58,681 bases of DNA from Bordetella parapertussis (GTDB lineage Bacteria > Pseudomonadota > Gammaproteobacteria > Burkholderiales > Burkholderiaceae_B). The notes beneath the pieces are model-generated. The model was not told where the DNA came from and ran no database searches. It saw nothing but the letters and a program-made list of their open reading frames with translations. The stretch covers positions 1 to 58,681 of the forward strand of contig CAMDEF010000020.1 of NCBI GenBank assembly GCA_945895265.1, given 5' to 3'. This document shows positions 52,472 through 58,681 of the stretch, one piece after another (position 1 is the first letter of the stretch; each line of letters opens with the position of its first letter). The position numbers and the translations under genes were made by a program.

Positions 52472-53089
52472 TCAGTCCTCTTTTTGCAAGTAGCTTTGGA
52501 ATACCCCGACATGCACTTGCGCAGAGTCCGACGCATTGGGCCACAAGTCCTCAGTGCGAAAGGCGACATCGTATGTCGGCTCGTCCTCAGCTTGAATGCC
52601 GTGGGCATGTGCATCGGGTAATGGGTAGACAGGTGTTTCTCGCACGACGATACCCTGCTTGCCGCGAATGTAGGCGGGCATACGGATATGCCCAGCGAAG
52701 AACTCATTGCGCACACGTACACGGTCACCGGGCTTGAACTGCTGGCGATCAGGCAGGTTGCTGCGACCCGCAGCGCTCGGGCCTGCGAGGGGGAATTCCC
52801 CCTTCGCCAGCTGTTCAAGTTCCTCCCGGGTCGTCACTCCTTTTTCGACGAGCAAGGTCGCGAGGCTAGTCAGTGTGCGCTCGTAGTAACTTGCTGACAT
52901 GTAATGGTATGGCGACATGCGCTCAATGGCATGACGATACTCGTCCATGTTGAAGATGCCATGACGAACAGCCAGACCGTAGAGCGCATTTGCTCTTCTT
53001 TCCCATTCTGCGTGGAATACTGATGCATTGGGCGCATAGCGGATGACGCCGAACCCCTGGCGACCGCCCATATCGTGTACACCGTCCAT
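52472..53089 (-). CDS. nthB: Nitrile hydratase beta subunit
   Basis: The 205-residue protein begins MDGVHDMGGRQGFG, the invariant start of this subunit. It has the C-terminal SH3-like barrel with FKPGDRVRVRNEFFAGHIRMPAYIRGKQGIV and ends YDVAFRTEDLWPNASD. It forms the heterodimer that hydrates nitriles to amides. It starts three bases after the alpha stop, so the order is alpha then beta. Confidence 0.93.
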   Translation of the reverse strand: MDGVHDMGGRQGFGVIRYAPNASVFHAEWERRANALYGLAVRHGIFNMDEYRHAIERMSPYHYMSASYYERTLTSLATLLVEKGVTTREELEQLAKGEFPLAGPSAAGRSNLPDRQQFKPGDRVRVRNEFFAGHIRMPAYIRGKQGIVVRETPVYPLPDAHAHGIQAEDEPTYDVAFRTEDLWPNASDSAQVHVGVFQSYLQKED

Positions 53090-53092
53090 GTT

Positions 53093-53698
53093 TTAGCTCC
53101 CCATCAAGCGTGCAACGCCGATCATTGATTCTTTTGTGATGATTTCTACAAGCCGATCCTCTGGCCAACCGATTGTTTCTGGAGGTTGATGTGGAACGAC
53201 CATATATCGGGTATCCGTGGTTGTATCCCACACTTTGATCTCGGTGGACGCAGGCAGATCAAGACCCATTTCCTTGAGTACTGTGCGAGACTCTCTGACG
53301 ACACGTGCCCTATATTCCAGATCCTTATACCAATCAGGCGGCAATCCAATAATCGAAAACGCAGTGCAAGAGCACAATGTGCAACAAATTACATTGTGCA
53401 GCTTCGAGGTGTTTTCAAGTGCGACAAGATAGCGATGATGGGGCGGCATGTCGAAGCCTAGCTCGGCAGCTGCAGCTTTACCATCCGCCAAAAGCCGCTG
53501 TCGATACGCCGGATCAGTCCAGGCTTTGGCGATGATCCGGGCACCGTTGCGTGGTACCCAGTCTTCTTCGGCCCGATGATACGCTTGTTCAATAGCGGCG
53601 GCCGGTTCCATGCCGTGCGCTTCCAGCACAAACTGGATCGCATTGATACGCTGTTCTACGGATGCTGATTTGTTGGAATTCATGCCGTCTTCGTCCAT
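53093..53698 (-). CDS. nthA: Nitrile hydratase alpha subunit, cobalt type
   Basis: This 201-residue catalytic subunit has the metal claw C106-T-L-C109-S-C111. Thr at the second position is the mark of cobalt-type enzymes (iron types have Ser). WYKDLEYRARVVRESRTVLKEMG and the end EIITKESMIGVARL are family blocks. The ring after the claw reads TAFSIIGLPPDW. The last two claw residues are normally oxidised to sulfinic and sulfenic acids, which needs an activator not found here. Confidence 0.93.
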   Translation of the reverse strand: MDEDGMNSNKSASVEQRINAIQFVLEAHGMEPAAAIEQAYHRAEEDWVPRNGARIIAKAWTDPAYRQRLLADGKAAAAELGFDMPPHHRYLVALENTSKLHNVICCTLCSCTAFSIIGLPPDWYKDLEYRARVVRESRTVLKEMGLDLPASTEIKVWDTTTDTRYMVVPHQPPETIGWPEDRLVEIITKESMIGVARLMGS

Positions 53699-53710
53699 TG
53701 TTATATTTCT

Positions 53711-53800
53711 CTAAACACCACGAGTGAGTCAGTGTACATTCAGCCGGCGTCTTGTACTCAAGCGACTGGTGAGGCCGATCTTAATTGTAGAAAGCAAAGT
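53711..53800 (-). pseudogene. IS3-type transposase, C-terminal remnant
   Basis: The minus strand encodes YFAFYN, a TAA stop, then DRPHQSLEYKTPAECTL, the conserved end of an rve-type (IS3-like) integrase domain. The in-frame stop and the absence of the remaining domain show decay. Confidence 0.65.
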
Positions 53801-53999
53801 ACGCAGTCAACCCACACCCTCTGATCGAAATAAGCGGTTCTGCCGATACCAAAACCACTTAAGCAACGGAAGCCCTTCATCCAGTTTCATAAGATGACTC
53901 CAGTGCGAGTCGCAATTTCATGGATCGGCTGATTCTTTAAATTCGGAGCCTTGAGAATCACAGTGGCCAAGTTTTTGACACATCGGGTACGTTAACAAC

Positions 54000-54029
54000 A
54001 AAAAAGCCCAACCATGATGATGTTGGGCT
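54000..54029 (-). terminator. Minus-strand Rho-independent terminator, twin of the one at 56564
   Basis: AGCCCAAC (54005-54012) pairs with GTTGGGCT (54022-54029), and on the minus strand the stem runs into six T residues. The stem and the flanking TAAATCATT are shared with the terminator of the mqsRA operon at 56564-56591. No minus-strand gene now lies just upstream. Confidence 0.75.
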
Positions 54030-54092
54030 AAATCATTCGGTTTAAGCGTGTCTTACCCATGGCTGATTAAATCTGAGCTTGCAAAGAATCAG

Positions 54093-54121
54093 AATGATAG
54101 CTACCATTGGTGTATATCATT
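54093..54121. promoter_or_regulatory. Palindromic operator of vapBC
   Basis: AATGATAGCTACC and GGTGTATATCATT form an imperfect 13-bp inverted repeat around ATT, with 10 of 13 positions paired. It ends 17 bases before the vapB ATG, where VapB dimers normally bind for autorepression. AAGAGGAAAAGC follows as the ribosome site. Confidence 0.6.
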
Positions 54122-54138
54122 AAGATAAGAGGAAAAGC

Positions 54139-54372
54139 ATGGATACCGCACGCATTTTTCAATCGGGGCGCAGTCAGGCCATCAGATTGCCCAAAGAGTA
54201 CCGCTTCGCCGGTACCGAAGTAAAAGTTAAGCATGTTGGCAATGCGGTTTTATTGATGCCCTCAGATCAACCCTGGGGCATCCTACAGACAGCACTGTCT
54301 TTGTTTGAGCCCGGCTTTACGTTTGAAAGATCTCAGCCAGATGAGCAAGTCAGAGAAACCTTATTGCCATGA
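54139..54372 (+). CDS. vapB: VapB-type antitoxin (AbrB/MazE fold)
   Basis: A 77-residue protein opening MDTARIFQSGRSQAIRLPKEYRF, the swapped-hairpin DNA-binding fold of VapB antitoxins. Its C-terminal tail (SQPDEQVRETLLP) would occupy the toxin. The toxin start overlaps its stop by four bases. Confidence 0.9.
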   Translation: MDTARIFQSGRSQAIRLPKEYRFAGTEVKVKHVGNAVLLMPSDQPWGILQTALSLFEPGFTFERSQPDEQVRETLLP

Positions 54373-54764
54373 TTTTGCTCGACACTAATATTTGCATTTA
54401 CATCATTAACCAAAGACCTGCTCACGTTATTGAGAAGTTTCAAAAATATCGCGCCGGCGATTTGGGTGTCTCATCAGTTGTCGCCGCCGAACTAGCATAT
54501 GGCGTAGCAAAAAGCGATTCGCAAAGAAACCATGACGCCTTAGAAATGTTTTTGGCGCCCTTTGAAATTTTGCCGTTTGACGAGAAGAGTGTCTGGGCCT
54601 ATGGTGAATTGCGCAACTACCTAGAAAAACGTGGCGAACCAATCGGCTCTCTTGACATGCTCATTGCCGCACACGCTTTAAGTGTGGATGCTCTTTTAAT
54701 TACGAACAACATAAAAGAGTTTGCCAAAGTGCCAAAACTTAAACTTGATAACTGGGTTGCATAG
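54369..54764 (+). CDS. vapC: VapC-type PIN-domain toxin
   Basis: The 131-residue PIN ribonuclease has its acidic residues in LLDTNICIY (D5), AAELAYG and GSLDMLIAAHA, and ends LITNNIKEFAKVPKLKLDNW. Such toxins cleave initiator tRNA or rRNA. All catalytic residues appear intact. Confidence 0.92.
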   Translation: MILLDTNICIYIINQRPAHVIEKFQKYRAGDLGVSSVVAAELAYGVAKSDSQRNHDALEMFLAPFEILPFDEKSVWAYGELRNYLEKRGEPIGSLDMLIAAHALSVDALLITNNIKEFAKVPKLKLDNWVA

Positions 54765-54856
54765 GCTGATTGTTGGTCTCACTTTACAGACCCACGCCAA
54801 TTCGCAATCCACCGCGCGCCATCGAAGACTTATGACCCCAACTCACCATCATTGAT

Positions 54857-56545
54857 ATGCACAATTGGACAGATCACTGCGGGACCTCTTTTGTCACCGA
54901 AAAACAATCGGCTCGCGCATCGCGTGGCATGGTAGTCACCAACCACCCGCTGGCCTCTGCTGCTGGCTCAGAAATGCTGTGCGCCGGTGGCAACGCAGTA
55001 GACGCAGCCGTAGCAGCGCTGTTCACGTTGAGTGTGGTCGAACCCATGATGGTGGGCCTACTCGGCGGCGGGTTTGCACACCTTCGTCATCCCAATGGGA
55101 CGCACACCATCTTAGAAGGCCAAGGAACGTGTCCGCAAGCGGTTGGCCCACACACCTTCACACATGACGCGTTGGCCCCTGCCGGTTCGCTTGAAAGCGT
55201 GGGTCGCCAGCACAGCTTAGGCAGAAAGGCGGTGGCCACACCCGGCAACCTGATGGCTTGGTGCCAAATGCTTTCGCAACATGGTTCCATGTCTTTGGCA
55301 GAGGTGATTGCGCCGGCCATCAAACACGCTTCTTGTGGATTCAGGGCCACGCAATACTTGAGTGACTGCGTTGCCGAAAACGCGGCTGATTTGTCGCTAG
55401 ACCCCGAAATTTCTCGATTTTTCATGCCCCAAGGTCAAGCGCTTCAAAAAGGCGATTTGCTGTTGCAAGGCGCCTATGCCGACACCCTGAAACTGGTTGC
55501 CCAAGAAGGTGCCGACGCGTTGTACAGCGGGGCACTCGGCCGCGCCTTGTGTACCGACATTGCAAGTCAACAGGGCTTTTTAAGCCTAGAAGATTTGCGC
55601 CTCTACAACACCCGCAATCCCGCTGCCTTGCGTAGCCATTACCGCGGTTTTGAAATCATCGGCCCGCCACCACCGTGCGCAGGACCTTTGCACATCGGGC
55701 AAATGCTGAACGTGCTCGAGGGTTTTGATCTAAAAGCCATCGGCTTCGGAACCGAACAAGGGGTCCACTTGCTCGCAGAGGCCATGAAAATGGCTTTTGC
55801 AGATCGCTCTGCGGTAACGGCAGATCCAGACTTTGTAAATGTCCCTATCGAAAAACTGTTGTCTGCCGAATACGCTGCTGAGCGCCGCAAGCAAATAAAC
55901 TTGCATCAAGCGCAAACGTGGTCCCCGGGCCTGGCGCCTGCTGAAAGCGCCAACACCACTCACATCACCGTGGCTGACAGTGAAGGGCGCATCGTCAGTG
56001 CCACGCAGACCATCAATTCGGTGTTTGGTGCGCGCTACATGGTGCCGGGCACAGGCATGATTCCCAATAATTATCTGTACGTTCTCGATCCGAGGCCTGA
56101 CCGCGCCAACTCAATGGCCCCCGGCAAACGAGTGACTTCGTCCATGGCACCTCTAATGGTGAGCAAGAACGGTAAGCCCCGCTACGCGCTCGGTTTGCCT
56201 GGCGGCTTGCGGATCTTTACTTCGGCGCTTCAAGCCGTGATCAACCTTATCGATCATGGCATGAGCTTGCAAGAAGCGGTTGAGGCACCACGCATCTGGA
56301 CCCAAGGGTTCGAGCTAGAGCTAGAGCCCGCCTTTTCTCAGGCATTGCACACCTCACTTCAAACCCGCGGTCACCCCGTTGTGCACGTGCCCAATGTGGG
56401 CGGCGGCATGAATGCGATTGAATTCCATGACGATAGCTCCCTCGAGGGCGCCGCCTGCTGGCGGGCGGACGGCACGCCCATCGGCATAGGTGGTGGGTTA
56501 GCTCGCAAAGGTGTTCGCTTCTTGCCAGAAACACGCAAAGCCTGA
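54857..56545 (+). CDS. Gamma-glutamyltransferase family protein
   Basis: This 562-residue Ntn hydrolase precursor has GNAVDAAVAALFTLSVVEP, GGGFAHL and the autocleavage site NTTHITVAD, where T367 would be the mature nucleophile, with MAPGKRVTSSMAPLMV downstream. It shows no clear N-terminal signal peptide, which fits the cytoplasmic YwrD-like branch more than the secreted glutathione hydrolases. The ATG has a poor ribosome site. It lies between vapBC and a terminator shared with mqsRA. Confidence 0.88.
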   Translation: MHNWTDHCGTSFVTEKQSARASRGMVVTNHPLASAAGSEMLCAGGNAVDAAVAALFTLSVVEPMMVGLLGGGFAHLRHPNGTHTILEGQGTCPQAVGPHTFTHDALAPAGSLESVGRQHSLGRKAVATPGNLMAWCQMLSQHGSMSLAEVIAPAIKHASCGFRATQYLSDCVAENAADLSLDPEISRFFMPQGQALQKGDLLLQGAYADTLKLVAQEGADALYSGALGRALCTDIASQQGFLSLEDLRLYNTRNPAALRSHYRGFEIIGPPPPCAGPLHIGQMLNVLEGFDLKAIGFGTEQGVHLLAEAMKMAFADRSAVTADPDFVNVPIEKLLSAEYAAERRKQINLHQAQTWSPGLAPAESANTTHITVADSEGRIVSATQTINSVFGARYMVPGTGMIPNNYLYVLDPRPDRANSMAPGKRVTSSMAPLMVSKNGKPRYALGLPGGLRIFTSALQAVINLIDHGMSLQEAVEAPRIWTQGFELELEPAFSQALHTSLQTRGHPVVHVPNVGGGMNAIEFHDDSSLEGAACWRADGTPIGIGGGLARKGVRFLPETRKA

Positions 56546-56563
56546 GTCTTTCATCAGCCGTAT

Positions 56564-56591
56564 AAAAAAAGCCCAACCATGAAGTTGGGCT
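56564..56591 (-). terminator. Rho-independent terminator of the mqsRA operon
   Basis: AGCCCAAC (56570-56577) pairs with GTTGGGCT (56584-56591) over a six-base loop, and the minus-strand transcript ends in seven T residues. It is 41 bases beyond the mqsA stop and 19 bases from the convergent transferase stop. Confidence 0.85.
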
Positions 56592-56631
56592 AAATCATTG
56601 AAAGGTGGAGTTTTCATTCAAGACCCTCCAC

Positions 56632-57084
56632 CTAGCGCGACAAGCTGCCGACTGCCCCTGCAGAAGTCCCCATTCCTAAATCATCGATACTCTTTAGTTC
56701 TTTCAATAGATTGGGATGTCGATTAAGCACCCAGAGCAATTTCACCAACGCGAGCGGCGGTTTAGCTCTACCTTTCTCGTAACGCGAAAAAGCATTCACG
56801 CCGCCACCAAACATTTCTGCTGCTTCTCGCTGATCTAGCTTTAATTTTTTGCGAACTGTTGCGATAAAAGACGGATCAATATAAGTCGCGTTGACCTGAC
56901 GTTGAAATTGCCTGAGAAATTCACCATAACGATCACCCTGCTCTTTATTCAACACAACTTCGCCGCAAGCAGGACAAAAATCCCCCTTCACCGCGAGAAT
57001 TGTCGTCGCATCACCTTTGTAAATATAGGGTACGTCGCGCGTGTCGTGGATCAGTTCAGCGGCACCACAGCATGGGCACTTCAT
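56632..57084 (-). CDS. mqsA: MqsA antitoxin
   Basis: The 150-residue antitoxin has an N-terminal zinc domain with C3, C6, C37 and C40, the same positions as in E. coli MqsA. A helix-turn-helix domain follows (VRKKLKLDQREAAEMFGGGVNAFSRYEKG). The last 15 residues extend beyond the E. coli protein. ATG 57084 with AAGGAG is chosen over TTG 57090. It binds MqsR and represses the operon. Confidence 0.93.
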   Translation of the reverse strand: MKCPCCGAAELIHDTRDVPYIYKGDATTILAVKGDFCPACGEVVLNKEQGDRYGEFLRQFQRQVNATYIDPSFIATVRKKLKLDQREAAEMFGGGVNAFSRYEKGRAKPPLALVKLLWVLNRHPNLLKELKSIDDLGMGTSAGAVGSLSR

Positions 57085-57086
57085 GA

Positions 57087-57389
57087 TCAAAGCTCCTTGA
57101 AAGAAACAATTAAAACATCTTCAATAACGGTCAGTTTTAGGTAGATATCAGATCCATTCTGATTCACCACTTTATAAACATCTTGCCAAATTCGATGGTC
57201 CGCGTGAGTTGTCATACTTTTGTCGAAATTCGCCGTGGTAAGTGAGAGAACGACGTCGCACATTCCGGCCAAAGTGTAAATACCCAACTCGCTCGCACCG
57301 TTAAAAGCACTGGCGGTGGCCCTCACTTTGTTAGCTTTGACGAGCTCTTTAACTAAAGAAAGCTTTCGATGAGGAGTTCGTTTTTCCAT
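57087..57389 (-). CDS. mqsR: MqsR mRNA interferase toxin
   Basis: The 100-residue toxin starts MEKRTPH and ends DVLIVSFKEL, nearly identical to both ends of E. coli MqsR, with DKSMTTHADHRIWQDVY in the middle. Residues matching the reported catalytic Lys, Gln, Tyr and Lys are kept (K57, Q69, Y83, K98). The family cleaves mRNA at GCU. Toxin-first order, unusual among type II systems, is normal for mqsRA. Confidence 0.94.
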   Translation of the reverse strand: MEKRTPHRKLSLVKELVKANKVRATASAFNGASELGIYTLAGMCDVVLSLTTANFDKSMTTHADHRIWQDVYKVVNQNGSDIYLKLTVIEDVLIVSFKEL

Positions 57390-57399
57390 GCAACAGCAC

Positions 57400-57448
57400 T
57401 AACCTACTGAGTTAATAATTACTTAACGAATTATAACCTAATAGGTTA
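57400..57448. promoter_or_regulatory. Two MqsA operator palindromes upstream of mqsR
   Basis: TAACCTAATAGGTTA (57434-57448) is a perfect palindrome of the AACCT-N3-AGGTT type bound by MqsA. TAACCTACTGAGTTA (57400-57414) is the same with one arm mismatch. Two such sites also precede mqsRA in E. coli. They lie 11 and 45 bases from the mqsR start. Confidence 0.8.
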
Positions 57449-57524
57449 ATTACTAATATTCAACTTTTATTGCCAGGAAGGGATCGATTTTTTGAGTAGT
57501 ATTGCCAGAATTGCGAATCAAAAC

Positions 57525-57550
57525 AAAAAGCCCCACATCGCTGTGAGGCT
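57525..57550 (-). terminator. Rho-independent terminator behind the tRNA-Asn fragment
   Basis: On the minus strand, AGCCTCACA (57550-57542) pairs with TGTGGGGCT (57537-57529) with one G-T pair, followed by five T residues. It sits nine bases after the CCA end of the tRNA fragment, where a tRNA gene's own terminator would be. Confidence 0.75.
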
Positions 57551-57558
57551 CTTGAATT

Positions 57559-57603
57559 TGGCTCCCCGACCTGGAATCGAACCAGGAACCTATCCGCTAA
57601 CAG
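57559..57603 (-). tRNA. tRNA-Asn(GTT), 3' half only, probable attachment-site scar
   Basis: On the minus strand the sequence runs from the anticodon loop CTGTTAG (anticodon GTT) through CGGAT, a 5-base variable loop and the T arm CCTGG-TTCGATT-CCAGG. It ends in acceptor strand TCGGGGA, discriminator G and CCA. The 5' half (acceptor, D arm, anticodon 5' strand) is missing: at 57604 the bases no longer pair. Integrases commonly recombine in the 3' half of tRNA genes, so this looks like a displaced 3' end at an island border. Confidence 0.75.
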
Positions 57604-57605
57604 GC

Positions 57606-57752
57606 ATTGGATGTGTCAATCGTATCTAGACAGATTTGGCTGTCATCGAGGTGAGCCCGAGTGGATTGACTGTGATTGATATCGTGCCAGGCCTTGGTTT
57701 TGAAAAATTGCAGCAATTAACCGCCGCGAAGTTAGTGTATGGCGTGAATTAA
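57606..57752 (+). pseudogene. 3-Oxoacid CoA-transferase subunit B, C-terminal remnant
   Basis: Directly after the tRNA junction the plus strand encodes GCVNRI, a TAG stop where the family has Tyr or Phe, then TDLAVIEVSPSGLTVIDIVPG and FEKLQQLTAAKL. This is the end of a CoA-transferase B subunit (PcaJ/AtoA-like). The missing front and the internal stop mark it as dead. Confidence 0.75.
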
Positions 57753-57937
57753 TTGCCGACTACCTATTTATTTAACTCGAGTTGCCCGTTGTTAATCTCA
57801 ATTAGACAGAAATTTTCTACCCCCGCTCGGGCACGCTTCATTTGCCTACGTTGATGTTCTCACATGCGTTGGGCGTTACCTCTGATATGTGGCAAACGCA
57901 AATCGTTCGCTACCGCAGCTAAAGTGGGGGAAACCGA
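57753..57937. other. Unassigned sequence in the debris region
   Basis: No frame, RNA or IS end is recognised between the CoA-transferase scrap and the degraded mqsA copy. The base composition is mixed. Confidence 0.3.
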
Positions 57938-58182
57938 TCTAGCTTTGATTTTTTGCGAACCGTTGCGATGAAAGACGGATCTACATAGGTCGCATTGATC
58001 TGACGTTGAAACTGCCTGATCGATTCACCATAACGATCACCCTTCTCTTTATTCAACACAACTTCGCCGCATGCAGGACAAAAATCCCCCTTCACCGTGA
58101 GAATTATCGTAGCATCATCTTTGTAGATATAGGGTACGTCACGCGTGTCGAGTTCGTTTTTCCATGCAACAGCACTAACCTA
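57938..58182 (-). pseudogene. Degraded second copy of mqsRA with an internal deletion
   Basis: Bases 57938-58149 closely match the middle of mqsA (about 56836-57047), differing at roughly one base in ten. At 58150 the match jumps to the start of mqsR and its upstream operator (57373-57405), so most of mqsR, the mqsA start and its first zinc Cys pair are deleted. The copy then runs into IS4 sequence. No functional toxin or antitoxin can be made. Confidence 0.85.
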
Positions 58183-58183
58183 G

Positions 58184-58681
58184 TTTGATTTCAATTCTGG
58201 ACTTCTTGCCGACCGAGCCAGGCGCCTTTTATGTCATGGATCGCGGGTATCTGGATTTCGAACGACTCTACGCAATGAATCTGACCGGTGCGTTCTTTGT
58301 CACTCGCGCCAAGACGAACATGAATGCCAAGCGAGTCTACTCACAACGCACCGACCGAAGTACGGGCGTGATCTGCGATCAATCGGTGCAGCTCAACGGC
58401 TTTTATGCTGCGCAACATTACCCAGAAAATCTGCGCCGCATTCGTTTCAAAGATCCCGAGACAGAAAAGACCCTTATATTCTTGACCAACAATTTTGTTC
58501 TGCCACCGCTGACAATCACTGCGCTTTACAAGAATCGTTGGCAAGTCGAATTGTTCTTCAAGTGGATCAAACAGCACCTTCGCATCAAGAAGTTTTTGGG
58601 CAACAGCGAGAACGCAGTCAAGACGCAAATCTGGTGCGCCGTGTCCACCTACGTTCTGATTGCTATCGTCAAAAAGGAACT
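58184..58681 (+). mobile_element. IS4-family transposase, 5'-truncated and cut by the window edge
   Basis: The open frame from about 58182 encodes LDFLPTEPGAFYVMDRGYLD, with a DDE Asp in MDRG (58239-58241). YKNRWQVELFFKWIKQH (from 58527) follows, the YREK signature of IS4-family transposases. The first part of the protein is missing where it abuts the mqsRA remnant, and the frame is still open at 58681. It is probably inactive unless it is the 3' part of a rearranged copy. Confidence 0.88.

Larger units (their letters stand above)
53699..54138. other. Gap holding a transposase scrap, a terminator and the vapBC promoter
   Basis: About 440 bases without an intact gene. It contains a decayed IS3-type transposase tail (53711-53800), a minus-strand terminator (54000-54029) and the vapBC operator (54093-54121). 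The stretch 53830-53995 may belong to the same old insertion, with a short broken frame MKLDEGLPLLKWFWYRQN on the minus strand. Confidence 0.45.

Noticed and set aside
58006..58188. A 60-codon plus-strand frame, similar to another at 56902-57144
   Set aside because: Both are antisense shadows of mqsA; their similarity only reflects the mqsA duplication.
58341..58628. A 95-codon minus-strand frame over the IS4 transposase
   Set aside because: It is antisense to the YREK motif region of an open, recognisable transposase.

Overview
The window reads as chromosomal DNA of a betaproteobacterium, most likely Burkholderiales and perhaps Alcaligenaceae. The clues are two Bug-type tricarboxylate-transporter receptors, a CoA-dependent anthranilate pathway, a CusRS-controlled copper operon, and a tRNA-Asn 3' half of betaproteobacterial type. 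This placement is inferred from gene content, not from a search.

Layout. 1-640: an IS66-type element cuts a glutathione S-transferase gene. 785-2245: a VOC protein and a secreted formylglycine-enzyme-like protein. 2573-11101: a 1361-residue secreted subtilisin-like protease with RTX repeats, facing its type I secretion genes (TolC, ABC exporter, HlyD). 11462-13787: a quinone-reductase-like enzyme and a periplasmic Ntn hydrolase. 13854-19731: a copper module (CusF-like protein, cupredoxin, multicopper oxidase, TolC), divergent from cusRS across a tandemly repeated control region. 19775-24196: a PhnCDE-like uptake system of the putative selenate or phosphonate type, with an outer-membrane barrel at its end. 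24391-25055: a Doc toxin-antitoxin pair with a palindromic operator. 25133-29584: an Old Yellow Enzyme, two Bug receptors and an alpha/beta hydrolase.

30010-35263 is a ureide island: a PotABCD-type ABC importer followed by ureidoglycolate lyase and PuuE allantoinase. 35892-42530 is an anthranilate (2-aminobenzoate) module: CoA ligase, 2-aminobenzoyl-CoA monooxygenase/reductase, SDR, enoyl-CoA hydratase, RidA and a MarR regulator. 42531-44266 is an IS-scarred stretch where an IS21-type istB remnant truncates a second puuE. 44286-52221 is a cyclic-amide module: GntR regulator, two hydantoin-racemase-like proteins, an arylmalonate-decarboxylase-like enzyme, dihydropyrimidinase and a DctPQM TRAP importer. 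52472-53698 encodes a cobalt-type nitrile hydratase without its usual activator.

The right end is accessory DNA: a transposase scrap, vapBC, a gamma-glutamyltransferase, mqsRA with its operators, a tRNA-Asn 3' half that looks like an integration scar, a broken CoA-transferase gene, a collapsed second mqsRA copy, and an IS4-family transposase running off the edge. Overall the window couples scavenging of nitrogen-containing organics (ureides, hydantoins or dihydropyrimidines, nitriles, anthranilate) with metal handling and extracellular proteolysis. No CRISPR array and no rRNA were seen.
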